Below, in pieces: positions 9,300 through 16,959 of a stretch of 64,000 nucleotides of DNA. Positions within the stretch are counted from its first letter, which is position 1, and the number at the start of each line of letters is the position of its first letter. The translations under genes were made by a program, and so were the position numbers. The notes under the pieces were generated by a model. It was not told the DNA's origin. It ran no database searches and was given only the letters and a program-made list of their open reading frames with translations. Origin of the DNA: Pleomorphomonas carboxyditropha (lineage in GTDB: Bacteria > Pseudomonadota > Alphaproteobacteria > Rhizobiales > Pleomorphomonadaceae); the NCBI RefSeq assembly GCF_002770725.1, contig NZ_NQVN01000012.1, positions 95,567 to 159,566 of the forward strand. Reading direction: 5' to 3'.

Positions 9300-10535
9300 T
9301 CACGAGGGCCGCGCCGGCTCCAGCGCGTAGAGGCTGACGTCGATGCGGCCGGTGCGGAAGCCTGCTTCGCAATAGGCGAGGTAGTAGGTCCAGAGGCGCT
9401 TGAAGGCGGCGGAATAGCCGAGGTCGGCAATCCGCGGCCAGGCCACCTCGAAGCGCTGCCGCCAGTCGCAGAGCGTCCTGGCGTAGGAGAGACCGAAGTC
9501 GAGGCGCTCGGGCAGCGCAAAGCCGGCCCCGGCGGCCACTTTGGCGAACCGGGCCTTGCTCGGCAGCATGCCGCCGGGGAACACCAGGGTCTGGATCACG
9601 TCCGGGTGGGTGCGGTAATGATCGAAGCGGTCGTCGGCGATGGTGATCACCTGCACCACGGCCCGGCCGTCCGGCTTCAGCGCCTGCCTGAGCTTGTCAA
9701 AATAGCCGCGCCAATAAGCCTCGCCCACCGCCTCGAACATCTCGATCGACACGACGCGGTCGTATTGCCCCTCGATGTCGCGATAGTCGCGAAGCTCCAG
9801 CGAAACCTTCCCGTCGAGACCGCGCGTCCGCATCGTCTCCTCGCCGGCCGACAGCTGGGCCGGCGACAGCGTGATGCCGGTTACCGACCCGGAGCCGGCG
9901 CCGGCGAGATGGGCGGCGAGCCCGCCCCAGCCGCAGCCGATCTCCAGCACCGACTGGCCGCCGTCGAGGTGGAGCATGTCGGCGATGCGCTGGAGCTTGC
10001 GCCTTTGCGCGGCTTCGAGATCATCGCCCTCCTCGTAAAGCGCCGATGAATAGACCATCTCCGGATCGAGCCACTGAGCATAGAAGGCGTTGCCAAGGTC
10101 GTAATGGGCCATGATGTTGCGCCGGCTGCCGGCCTTCGAGTTGCGGCGCGCCAGCATCAGGAGGCGCCGCGCGAGGCGCACCGGCAGGAAAGCCTCGGCC
10201 GCCGTGACCAGCGTGTCGAGGTTGTCGGCGCAGAGCGCGATCAGGGCGACGAGATCGGGCGTCTCCCAATCGCCATCGACGTAGGACTCGGCAAAGCCGA
10301 TGTCGCCGCCGCTCAGCAGCCGGCTGACCGCCCGCCAGCGCACGATGTGGAGTTCGGCCACCGCGCCGGGCAACTCGCCGGCGGCGGCCAGTCGCGCGCC
10401 GTCCGGCAGCACGACGGAGAGGCGCCCACGGCGGACGTGGCCGAGCAGGCGCTTGATGAAAGCGACGCGCAGCCGGGCCGGCAAGGCCAGGCCGACGATC
10501 GAGGGGAGGATCAGGGAGGTCGACACTGACGTCAT
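9300..10535 (-). CDS. cyclopropane-fatty-acyl-phospholipid synthase family methyltransferase
   Basis: The protein has 411 residues and uses SAM to methylate unsaturated acyl chains of membrane phospholipids. An N-terminal lipid-binding part ([19 protein letters not shown]) precedes the typical [21 protein letters not shown] motif near residue 140, SAM motif [12 protein letters not shown] and the [11 protein letters not shown] segment with the conserved glutamate. Other Cfa hallmarks are FPGGMLPS and the C-terminal [13 protein letters not shown]. Translation starts at 10535, overlapping the DUF1365 stop by 4 bp; the long upstream open frame is out-of-phase shadow. It is the third gene of an operon with DUF1365 and a flavoprotein. 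In Rhodobacter sphaeroides the same trio is in the RpoE regulon, where the Cfa-like UfaM starts furan fatty acid synthesis, so either cyclopropane or methyl/furan lipid synthesis is possible. Confidence 0.88.
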   Translation of the reverse strand: MTSVSTSLILPSIVGLALPARLRVAFIKRLLGHVRRGRLSVVLPDGARLAAAGELPGAVAELHIVRWRAVSRLLSGGDIGFAESYVDGDWETPDLVALIALCADNLDTLVTAAEAFLPVRLARRLLMLARRNSKAGSRRNIMAHYDLGNAFYAQWLDPEMVYSSALYEEGDDLEAAQRRKLQRIADMLHLDGGQSVLEIGCGWGGLAAHLAGAGSGSVTGITLSPAQLSAGEETMRTRGLDGKVSLELRDYRDIEGQYDRVVSIEMFEAVGEAYWRGYFDKLRQALKPDGRAVVQVITIADDRFDHYRTHPDVIQTLVFPGGMLPSKARFAKVAAGAGFALPERLDFGLSYARTLCDWRQRFEVAWPRIADLGYSAAFKRLWTYYLAYCEAGFRTGRIDVSLYALEPARPS

Positions 10536-11308
10536 CCGGAAGACCTTTCCGTTGGATTGAAGCCTTTGGGACCGCCGCCGGGGCGGGCGTGGAAGGGGAT
10601 GCGCTTCAGCCAGAGCTTCAGCGCCTCCCAATGGATGGCCGCCACCACCTTCAGCGTCATCAGCGGGAAGCGGACGAGGAGGCGGGCGATGGCGCGGTCG
10701 TCGAGCGCCCGGCGCGTCAGCGACATCGAGGCGGTCAGCATCAGCCCGTCGCCGTCGTGGTCCTCGATGGCGATGGTGAAGCGGTCCGACGGCGGCTTGA
10801 CGTGAAAGCGGTAGCGCATCTCCATCGGCAGGAAGGGCGAGACGTAGAACGCCTTCTCCGCCGCCTGATGGATGGTGCCGGCCGTCTCCGGCGCGACATC
10901 CCGGGCGTAGTGGTGCATGCCGCCGAAGGTATTGCGCACCTCGTAGACGATCGACGAGAGACGCCCGTCGGCGTCGCGGCAGAAATAGATGCTGAGCGGG
11001 TTGAAGACGAAGCCGAGAAGGCGCGGCATGGCGATCAGCGCGATCTCGGCGCCATCCCAGGCCAGCCCGCGTTCGCGGGCGAGGCGCCGCATGCGCTCGG
11101 CCAGCGTCCCCTCGCCGGCCGGCCCATGGTCGGCCTCGTGGAAGGACAGGACGTTCCGGCCATTGACCGACATGAGGCGGCTCGCGCGGTGAAGCCGGTC
11201 CAGCCGGTCGAGATCGGCATGGAACATGTAGATGCCGTATCTGAGGCTGTGGACCGCCGGGCGCAGGCGCCGGTGCAGCACCTCGCCGACATAGAGGGCG
11301 GGCGTCAT
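10532..11308 (-). CDS. DUF1365 family protein
   Basis: The protein has 258 residues from an ATG that overlaps the flavoprotein stop (ATGA). Family features include [30 protein letters not shown] at the N-terminus, [14 protein letters not shown] in the middle, [19 protein letters not shown] and a C-terminal [19 protein letters not shown]. No catalytic residues are established for this family. It is almost always found between an amine-oxidase-like flavoprotein and a Cfa-like methyltransferase, and the R. sphaeroides counterpart belongs to the singlet-oxygen stimulon. Inferred role: lipid modification in stress. Confidence 0.85.
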   Translation of the reverse strand: MTPALYVGEVLHRRLRPAVHSLRYGIYMFHADLDRLDRLHRASRLMSVNGRNVLSFHEADHGPAGEGTLAERMRRLARERGLAWDGAEIALIAMPRLLGFVFNPLSIYFCRDADGRLSSIVYEVRNTFGGMHHYARDVAPETAGTIHQAAEKAFYVSPFLPMEMRYRFHVKPPSDRFTIAIEDHDGDGLMLTASMSLTRRALDDRAIARLLVRFPLMTLKVVAAIHWEALKLWLKRIPFHARPGGGPKGFNPTERSSG

Positions 11309-12648
11309 TCCGCCGCCTCGTTCCAAAGCCCGGGGCCGAGATGGATGCGGCCGGACTCGTCCCGGATCGACCAGGGGCGGCGAACGCCGCCCATCGCCTC
11401 GGCGGCGGCAAGCCCGGCCTGCAAGCCATCCTCATGGAAGCCGGCCCCGAAATAGGCGCCGGCGAACCAGACGTTGCCGAAGCCCTGCAGCGTCCAGAGC
11501 TGCCGCTGCGCCTCGATCGCCGCCTGATCGAACAGCGGATGCTCGTAGGTGAAGGAGCCGTAGACGCTGTCGATACGCGGCTCGATCAGCGGGTTGAGCG
11601 TCACGAACAGCGGCACCGAGGGATCGATGTGCTGCAGGCGGTTCATCCAGTAGGTGACCGACGGACCGGCCGCGCGGTCGCTGGCCGCGAGATAGTTCCA
11701 GGCCGACCACGCCGCCCGCCGCCGTGGCATCAGGCGGTCGTCGCCGTGCAGAACGGCCTGGTTGCGGCTGTAGCGGAAGGCGCCCAGCAGCCGCAGTTCC
11801 GCCTCGGTCGGCGCCTCGATCACCCCGAGTGCCTGATCGGCATGGCAGGCCACCAGCACCTTGTCGAAGCGGCGCCGGCTCGCCCCGTCCTCGATCGCCA
11901 CGCCGGCCGCCGACCGCTCGACGATCCTGACGTCGCGGCCGATCATGACGCGTCCGGCCAGCGGTTCGGCCAGCCGGGCGACATAGGCGCGGCTGCCGCC
12001 TTTCACCGTCCGCCACTGCGGCCGGTTGCGAAGCCTCATGAGGCCGTGGTTGTCGCAGAAGCGGATGAACGCCTCAGCCGGATAGGCGCCCACCTCGGCG
12101 GCCGGCGTCGACCAGATGGCTGCCGCCATCGGGTAGAGATGGTCCTCGCGGAAGGCGCGGCCGTAGCGGTTGGCGTCGAGATAAGCGGCGAGAGTCATGC
12201 CGCCGAGCCGGCCGAGGTCGCGCGGCGCCTGGCGGTAGAAGCGCAGGAGGTCGAAGATCATGGCGTAGAAGCGCGGCCGCGCCATGTTGGCCGGCTGGGC
12301 AATGAGGCCGGCGAGATCGGAGCCGGCATATTCGAGGCGGCCGCCGTCGATCGACACGGAGAACGACATGTCGGTCGGTTCCGTCTCGACGCCGAGATGT
12401 GCGAACAGGGCGATCAGGTTGGGATAGGTGGCGTAGTTATAGACGATGAAGCCGGTGTCGACCGGAATGGAGGCGCCCTTGGTCGGCGCCAGCACGGTGT
12501 TGCTGTGGCCGCCGAGCCGCCGGTCGATCTCGTAGAGCGTCACGTCATGACGTTTGGCGAGCAGCCAGGCAGCCGACAGACCGGAAATGCCCGATCCGAT
12601 CACGGCGATCTCCAGCCGTTCGCCGGTAGCTCCCTTGTCGTCGTTCAT
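11305..12648 (-). CDS. FAD-dependent amine-oxidase-like oxidoreductase (desaturase candidate)
   Basis: The protein has 447 residues. The FAD-binding dinucleotide fold is [20 protein letters not shown] near residue 14, with E of LYEID and the GG motif [11 protein letters not shown]. Towards the C-terminus is [28 protein letters not shown], the second FAD contact of this superfamily. It resembles carotenoid/protoporphyrinogen-type desaturases. The ATG follows GCGGAGTTCAC, about 30 nt after a predicted sigma-E start site. First gene of the flavoprotein-DUF1365-Cfa operon. By synteny it is a candidate for the acyl-chain desaturase step (UfaD-type) of furan fatty acid synthesis, which is inference. 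Confidence 0.85.
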   Translation of the reverse strand: MNDDKGATGERLEIAVIGSGISGLSAAWLLAKRHDVTLYEIDRRLGGHSNTVLAPTKGASIPVDTGFIVYNYATYPNLIALFAHLGVETEPTDMSFSVSIDGGRLEYAGSDLAGLIAQPANMARPRFYAMIFDLLRFYRQAPRDLGRLGGMTLAAYLDANRYGRAFREDHLYPMAAAIWSTPAAEVGAYPAEAFIRFCDNHGLMRLRNRPQWRTVKGGSRAYVARLAEPLAGRVMIGRDVRIVERSAAGVAIEDGASRRRFDKVLVACHADQALGVIEAPTEAELRLLGAFRYSRNQAVLHGDDRLMPRRRAAWSAWNYLAASDRAAGPSVTYWMNRLQHIDPSVPLFVTLNPLIEPRIDSVYGSFTYEHPLFDQAAIEAQRQLWTLQGFGNVWFAGAYFGAGFHEDGLQAGLAAAEAMGGVRRPWSIRDESGRIHLGPGLWNEAAE

Positions 12649-12684
12649 GTGAACTCCGCTGGCCTCTCGGTTACGCTATGAACC

Positions 12685-12714
12685 ATTCTACGTTGAGCTC
12701 ATTGCGCAGGATCA
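12685..12714 (-). promoter_or_regulatory. sigma-E (RpoE/ChrR type) promoter for the lipid operon
   Basis: On the minus strand TGATCC (12714-12709), exactly 18 bp, then TAGAAT (12690-12685). This matches the known alphaproteobacterial RpoE consensus TGATCC-N18-TA. The predicted start is about 30 nt before the flavoprotein ATG. Confidence 0.85.
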
Positions 12715-12752
12715 CCGGCGCGGTCACGAATTTGCTCTCAGGGCGGCATCTG

Positions 12753-12782
12753 TGATCCATTGCGGCGGCTGACGCGTAGAAG
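12753..12782 (+). promoter_or_regulatory. autoregulatory sigma-E promoter for the sigma/anti-sigma operon
   Basis: TGATCC (12753-12758), exactly 18 bp, then TAGAAG (12777-12782). Transcription would begin near 12789, which rules out the ATG at 12787 as the sigma start codon and favours 12850. Confidence 0.85.
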
Positions 12783-12849
12783 AGGCATGAGACGTGGACG
12801 GACGAGTTCCTTTTTCGGCAAGGCAACCTTCGGGACGGCGGTCAGTTCC

Positions 12850-13431
12850 ATGAGACCGGTCGATGCCTCGGTTGAGCCGATCGACGGCGCGGAAAACGCC
12901 CGTCTCGTCGCCGCCATCGCGCGGGCCGGCGACCGGCAGGCCTTTGCCCGGCTGTTCGCCTTCTATGCGCCGCGTCTCAGGACCTATCTCGCCCGGCAGG
13001 GCTTCGGCGCCAGCGACTGCGACGACCTGATCCAGGACACCATGCTGGCCGTCTGGCGCAAGGCCGGGCGGTTCGACCCCGAGATCGGCGCCGTGTCCAC
13101 CTGGATCTTCACCATCTGCCGCAATCTCGGCATCGACCGGCGCCGCCGGCTGGCCCGCCGCCTGGGGGATGCCGACCTGCCGCCGGAGAGCGACGTCGAT
13201 CCCGGCCCGTCGGCCGAAGGCGAGATCATCAGCCGCGAGGAGGAGACGCGGGTGCGCCGCGCCTTCGACCGGCTGCCGGCCGAACAGGCCGAGGTCATCG
13301 CCCTCTCCTTCTTTTCCCAATCGCCGCAGACCGAGATCGCGAAATCGCTCGGCATACCGCTCGGCACCGTCAAGTCGCGCGTCCGCCTCGCCATGAATCG
13401 CCTGCGCCAACTGCTCGACGAGCCGTCATGA
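12850..13431 (+). CDS. rpoE: ECF sigma factor, RpoE (ECF11) type
   Basis: The protein has 193 residues from ATG 12850. Sigma region 2 is FARLFAFYAPRLRTYLARQG...DLIQDTMLAVWRK...STWIFTICRNLGIDRRRR and region 4 is LPAEQAEVIALSFFSQSPQTEIAKSLGIPLGTVKSRV. The open frame continues upstream to 12760, but the promoter at 12753-12782 would place the earlier ATG before the transcript start. The 4-bp overlap with a ChrR-type anti-sigma and the TGATCC promoters identify it as the singlet-oxygen-type RpoE. It is predicted to transcribe its own operon, the flavoprotein-DUF1365-Cfa operon and DUF2177. Confidence 0.88.
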   Translation: MRPVDASVEPIDGAENARLVAAIARAGDRQAFARLFAFYAPRLRTYLARQGFGASDCDDLIQDTMLAVWRKAGRFDPEIGAVSTWIFTICRNLGIDRRRRLARRLGDADLPPESDVDPGPSAEGEIISREEETRVRRAFDRLPAEQAEVIALSFFSQSPQTEIAKSLGIPLGTVKSRVRLAMNRLRQLLDEPS

Positions 13432-14075
13432 CCGCCAGCCGCCACCCAAGTCCCGAATTGCTCGCCCGCCACGCGGCCGGATCGCTGTCGCCGGCCGCCG
13501 CGCTGGTGGTGGAATGCCATCTGGCGCTCTGCGACGGCTGCGCCGCCGCTCACCGCGAAACGCTGGCACTCGGCGGCCTGCTCCTCGAACGCCTGTCCCC
13601 CTCCGAGCTCGACGCCCGCCTGTTCGAACGCACGCTGGCCCGCCTCGACGAGAAGCGCCCCGCCGCCGCCCGTCCGGCGGCGCGCCCGGCCCGCGACCTC
13701 GGCATCGAGCTGCCCGCCCCGATCGCCGAACGGGCGACGTCCGGCTGGCGCTGGATGGGGCCGGGCATGGCCTTCGCCCGCCTCGACGTGCCGGAGGATC
13801 CGCGCACCAGCCTCGTCCTGTTCCGGATCGGCGCCGGCCGCCGCATGCCGACGCATGGTCACTCGGGCGAGGAACTGACGCTGGTCCTGCATGGCGCCTT
13901 CGAGGACGAGCATGGGCGTTGCGCCGCCGGCGATCTCGCCGAGGAGGACGACGACAGCCACCACACGCCGGTCGTCGTCGGTGGGGAGACCTGCGTCTGC
14001 CTCGCCTCCATCGAGGGCCGGCTTCGGCCGCATGGCCTGATCGGCCGCCTCGTCGGCCCGCTGATCGGTCTCTAG
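13428..14075 (+). CDS. chrR: ChrR-type zinc anti-sigma factor with C-terminal cupin
   Basis: The protein has 215 residues. The N-terminal zinc anti-sigma domain shows the ChrR ligand set: HPSPELLARHAAG and VECHLALCDGC (His, His, Cys, Cys). The C-terminal cupin carries MPTHGHSGEELTLVLHGAFEDE, which has the His-His-Glu arrangement of a metal site, and a late DDSHHTPVVVG. In R. sphaeroides ChrR holds RpoE inactive and the cupin domain is needed to release it under singlet oxygen. The start codon overlaps the sigma stop, the usual arrangement for a stoichiometric pair. Confidence 0.88.
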   Translation: MTASRHPSPELLARHAAGSLSPAAALVVECHLALCDGCAAAHRETLALGGLLLERLSPSELDARLFERTLARLDEKRPAAARPAARPARDLGIELPAPIAERATSGWRWMGPGMAFARLDVPEDPRTSLVLFRIGAGRRMPTHGHSGEELTLVLHGAFEDEHGRCAAGDLAEEDDDSHHTPVVVGGETCVCLASIEGRLRPHGLIGRLVGPLIGL

Positions 14076-14077
14076 CC

Positions 14078-14884
14078 ATGCCGACGAATGCCATTCCGTC
14101 ACTGGCAATCCTGGCGATGGCGATGGGCGCCGCGGCGATCCTTGCCGAACGGACGCGCCGGTCGGGCTTCATCGACGGCATCTGGGCGCTGTCGACCGGC
14201 GTCGCCGCGCTGGTGCTGATCCTTGGTCTCTCCGTCCCCGTTGAACGCCCGCTCCTGGTATCGGCGCTGGTCGCCATCTGGGCGGTCCGCCTCGGCCGCC
14301 ATCTCATCGGCCGCACGCTTCGGGGCGACGGCGACGATCCGCGCTACGCCGCTCTCCGCCGCGAATGGGGAGAAGCGGCGCCGCGCCGGCTGTTGCTGTT
14401 CCTCGAAACGCAGGCCATCGCCGGCTGGCTGCTGGCGCTCTCGGCGGCGGCGGCCGCCGCCCGTGCCGGCCCGCTCGGCGCACAGGATGGCCTGGGGATC
14501 GCCATCGTCCTGATCGCGCTCGCCGGCGAATGGCGGGCCGACCGCACTCTCGCCGCCTTCCGGCGCGACCGGCCGGGCGAGGTCTGCGATCGCGGCCTGT
14601 GGGGATGGTCGCGCCACCCCAACTACTTCTTCGAATGGCTGTTCTGGGTGGGGATCGCCGTCGTCGGGGTCGGCGGCGCCGAATGGCGTACCGCCCTCGT
14701 CCTGGTCGCGCCCGTCTCGATCTATTGGCTGCTCGTCCACGTCTCCGGCATTCCGCCGCTCGAACGGCACATGCTGGAAAGCCGGGGCGAAGCCTTCCGC
14801 GCCTATCAGGCCCGCGTGTCGCCGTTCTTTCCGCTGCCGCCCGCAAAGGATCAAGCCGGAAGCCACCGCGACAGCAGCCAATAG
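14078..14884 (+). CDS. DUF1295 / steroid 5-alpha-reductase-like membrane protein
   Basis: The protein has 268 residues with about six hydrophobic helices. The C-terminal GLWGWSRHPNYFFEWLFWVGIA is the hallmark of the DUF1295/ICMT-like fold, where the RHPNY region binds cofactor. ISRs after it (RVSPFFPLPP) close the domain. It starts 2 bp after chrR and so belongs to the sigma operon. In R. sphaeroides a DUF1295 protein lies in the same RpoE-controlled neighbourhood. Substrate unknown; reduction or oxygenation of a membrane lipid is a reasonable guess. The last 34 bp overlap the convergent DUF2177 gene. Confidence 0.85.
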   Translation: MPTNAIPSLAILAMAMGAAAILAERTRRSGFIDGIWALSTGVAALVLILGLSVPVERPLLVSALVAIWAVRLGRHLIGRTLRGDGDDPRYAALRREWGEAAPRRLLLFLETQAIAGWLLALSAAAAAARAGPLGAQDGLGIAIVLIALAGEWRADRTLAAFRRDRPGEVCDRGLWGWSRHPNYFFEWLFWVGIAVVGVGGAEWRTALVLVAPVSIYWLLVHVSGIPPLERHMLESRGEAFRAYQARVSPFFPLPPAKDQAGSHRDSSQ

Positions 14885-15258
14885 CTGATCGTCGCGGCAA
14901 GGCCGCTGGCAATCGTTCCCCAGGCGAGATCGACGACGGTGATCACCACCGGCCAGGCCCGGACGGTCGCCTGATTGGTGAGGTCGTAGGTGGCGTAGGC
15001 GACGAAGCCCAGCGCGGCGCCCGATATCGCCGCCGTCGACCATCTGCCCGAGGCGAGCGCCGGCTGGATGGCGAAATAGCCGAGCCCTCCGGCGTAAATC
15101 AGATAGAAGGCCACCGCCGGCAGCGGCTGGAAGGGATCGGCGACGAGATCGCCCATCGCCGGCTTGTAGAGGCGCGGCACCATGGTGCCGAGCCAGAGGG
15201 CGTCGAGGGCGAGAAAGCTGATTAGTCCGGCGGCGTAGATGGCGATGGCTTGGGGCAT
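14851..15258 (-). CDS. DUF2177 family membrane protein
   Basis: The protein has 135 residues and four predicted membrane helices. It begins AIYAAGLISFLALDALWLGTM, includes YLIYAGGLGYFAIQPAL and GFVAYATYDLTNQATVRAWP, and ends with a WGTIASG helix, matching the DUF2177 family. The ATG follows GGGAG and lies about 14 nt after a predicted sigma-E start site. Family function is unknown; it is repeatedly found near Cfa/DUF1365/amine-oxidase sets. Confidence 0.85.
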   Translation of the reverse strand: MPQAIAIYAAGLISFLALDALWLGTMVPRLYKPAMGDLVADPFQPLPAVAFYLIYAGGLGYFAIQPALASGRWSTAAISGAALGFVAYATYDLTNQATVRAWPVVITVVDLAWGTIASGLAATISYWLLSRWLPA

Positions 15259-15278
15259 GACGGTCTCCCTTGTTGACC

Positions 15279-15308
15279 CTCATACGTTCGGGCGCGCCGC
15301 TCGGATCA
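15279..15308 (-). promoter_or_regulatory. sigma-E promoter for the DUF2177 gene
   Basis: On the minus strand TGATCC (15308-15303), 18 bp, TATGAG (15284-15279). It is the third site with identical spacing in 2.6 kb. Confidence 0.82.
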
Positions 15309-15401
15309 ACGGCCCGGCGACAACCGATATCGCCGGGCCGCCGTCGCTGCCCGTTGGAATGCCCGTTTGGAATGCCAAAGCCGGCGCCCGGCGTGCCTCG
15401 C

Positions 15402-16202
15402 CTATCTAAGGCCGCTCCCCGGCTCGGCGATCCTGCGGTGGCGGCGGGCCAGGGTTTCCGGCGACATGAAGCCGGCCATCGTCGTCTGCAGCTTGTTGCT
15501 CCAGCCGGTGACGATATCCGCCTCGCCGTTCATCATCGCCCGATAGCCGGCCCGCGCCACATAGCCGGCGTCGTCCTTGTCGGCCTGGCCCATCTCGGTG
15601 TCCATCAGGTCGGCGCGTTCGAAGAACTCGGTCTCGGTCGGGCCGGGCATCAGCACCGTCACGGTGATGTTGGTGTCGGTCATCTCCTCCCTCAGCGCGT
15701 AGGCGAAGCTGTCGACGAAGGCCTTGGTGCCGTTGTAGACCGCCTGGAAGGCGCCCGGGATGTAGCCGGCGATCGAGCCGGTGAACAGGATGCGGCCGAA
15801 CTGCTGCTCGCGCATCTGCCGGCCGATCCGGTGCACCAGGTCGAGCGTGCCCATGATGTTGGTGTCGACCACCCGGCGGATGTCGTCGAAGGACTGGTCG
15901 AGGAAGCCGTGGCCGAGGCCGCGGCCGGCGTTGGCCATCAGGAGCTCCACCGGCCGGCCGTCGGAGGCGATGACGTCGATCAGCCGGGCGATGCCCTCGG
16001 GCGTCGACAGGTCGGCCTCGACGGCGCGGATGGAAACGCCGTGCTCGCCGAGCAGGTCGGCGACGTCGTGGATCCCCGGTTCGTCGGCGGCGACGACGAG
16101 GTCATAGCCGTCTCCGGCGGCGCAGCGGGCGAGCTCGAAGCCGATGCCGGTCGAGGCGCCGGTGACGACGGCGATGCCGCGGTCGGGATAGATCTGGCCC
16201 AT
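15402..16202 (-). CDS. short-chain dehydrogenase/reductase
   Basis: The protein has 266 residues. Cofactor motif VVTGASTGIGFELAR near residue 12, NAGRG after strand 4, catalytic Ser in FTGSIAGYIPG and the YNGTK active-site pair are present. The late TVLMPGPTETEFFERADLMDT is typical of classical SDRs. The ATG follows CGAGGAGAACACC; the longer open frame to 16619 is an out-of-family extension. It lies next to the sigma-E island, but its own upstream region carries an EcfG-like promoter instead. Substrate unknown. Confidence 0.85.
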   Translation of the reverse strand: MGQIYPDRGIAVVTGASTGIGFELARCAAGDGYDLVVAADEPGIHDVADLLGEHGVSIRAVEADLSTPEGIARLIDVIASDGRPVELLMANAGRGLGHGFLDQSFDDIRRVVDTNIMGTLDLVHRIGRQMREQQFGRILFTGSIAGYIPGAFQAVYNGTKAFVDSFAYALREEMTDTNITVTVLMPGPTETEFFERADLMDTEMGQADKDDAGYVARAGYRAMMNGEADIVTGWSNKLQTTMAGFMSPETLARRHRRIAEPGSGLR

Positions 16203-16257
16203 GGTGTTCTCCTCGGGTTCGTTGCGCGGCCGGCGAAGCCGGCCGCAGGATGGACGA

Positions 16258-16282
16258 AACCCGCGGGAGACGTCGATGTTCC
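16258..16282 (-). promoter_or_regulatory. EcfG-type general-stress promoter for the SDR
   Basis: Minus strand GGAAC (16282-16278), 16 bp, GGTT (16261-16258). The alphaproteobacterial EcfG consensus is GGAAC-N16/17-cGTT. The predicted start is about 50 nt before the SDR start codon. Confidence 0.65.
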
Positions 16283-16287
16283 CGCCG

Positions 16288-16312
16288 GGAACAATCGACC
16301 CGATGACCGGTT
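16288..16312 (+). promoter_or_regulatory. EcfG-type general-stress promoter for the small protein
   Basis: Plus strand GGAAC (16288-16292), 16 bp, GGTT (16309-16312). The two GGAAC boxes face away from each other inside the palindrome GTTCCCGCCGGGAAC (16278-16292). Confidence 0.65.
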
Positions 16313-16374
16313 GTCCCGGTTGGTCGGTACCGCCGGCCGAGCCCCGGATGCCCCGGGATCGCAAGGAGGCCGTC

Positions 16375-16560
16375 ATGAACGACAACGCCAAGAACAACGA
16401 ACATCGCGAGCAGGACCCGGTGGAGGGTTCGCGCGAGATCGTCGATCGCGAGCTGAAGCGCCAGGACGACGCGGCCGGCCAGCGGGCCGCCGCCGGCAAG
16501 CCGGTCGATCCGACCCCGCCGCCGCTCGAGGAGCGCCCGCAGATCAACCGGAAGAAATGA
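16375..16560 (+). CDS. small hydrophilic hypothetical protein (61 aa)
   Basis: The protein has 61 residues, strongly charged (NDNAKNNEHREQDP, REIVDRELKRQDD) and then proline-rich (PVDPTPPPLEERP). It has no membrane segment and is likely disordered. A textbook RBS AAGGAGG lies 6 bp before ATG, so it is probably translated. The EcfG-like promoter upstream suggests general-stress control, which is common for small hydrophilic proteins in this group. No function is recognised. Confidence 0.65.
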   Translation: MNDNAKNNEHREQDPVEGSREIVDRELKRQDDAAGQRAAAGKPVDPTPPPLEERPQINRKK

Positions 16561-16635
16561 CCTGCCGGGCCGCGGAAAGCCGGCTGCATGCAACGGAATT
16601 CACGGCTCGGGTTGCCCAACCCGGGCCGTTGCCGA

Positions 16636-16959
16636 TCAGGCCATCACGTCGCGATCGATATCGTCGAGCCAGGCCCTCAGCTCGTTGAAGCGGGGCGATA
16701 GCCTGGTGGCCCGGCCGAGCAGCTGCCGCACCGTCATCAGCGAGAAGGCCAGGATATAGCGGTCCTTCTCGGCCATCTGCGCGTGGGCGCGCGAATAGTC
16801 GGCGAGCGCGCCGATCTCCGGCGATTGCAGGGAATCCGCCTCGAACAGCTTCAGCCGGTTGACGAGGAGGCTCGGCCGCGCCACCTCGGTCTGCTCGACC
16901 GTCAGGTGCAGCCTGTAGCGGTACTTCCGCTCGTCGGGAGATTTGTCGGGCCGGTCCAT
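16636..16959 (-). CDS. hypothetical protein, last gene of the drug-efflux operon
   Basis: The protein has 107 residues, soluble, mostly helical (KYRYRLHLTVEQTEVARPSLL, YSRAHAQMAEKDRYILAFSLMTVRQLLG). The start ATG overlaps the MFS stop codon (TGATG), so it is translationally coupled and part of the pump operon. I do not recognise the family. The position suggests an accessory or regulatory role for the pump, but that is only inference. Confidence 0.7.
   Translation of the reverse strand: MDRPDKSPDERKYRYRLHLTVEQTEVARPSLLVNRLKLFEADSLQSPEIGALADYSRAHAQMAEKDRYILAFSLMTVRQLLGRATRLSPRFNELRAWLDDIDRDVMA

Noticed and set aside
9300..11435. 711-residue continuous frame covering Cfa and DUF1365
   Set aside because: Only the part from 10535 down encodes Cfa; the upstream part is out of phase with the real DUF1365 gene. 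No true fusion.
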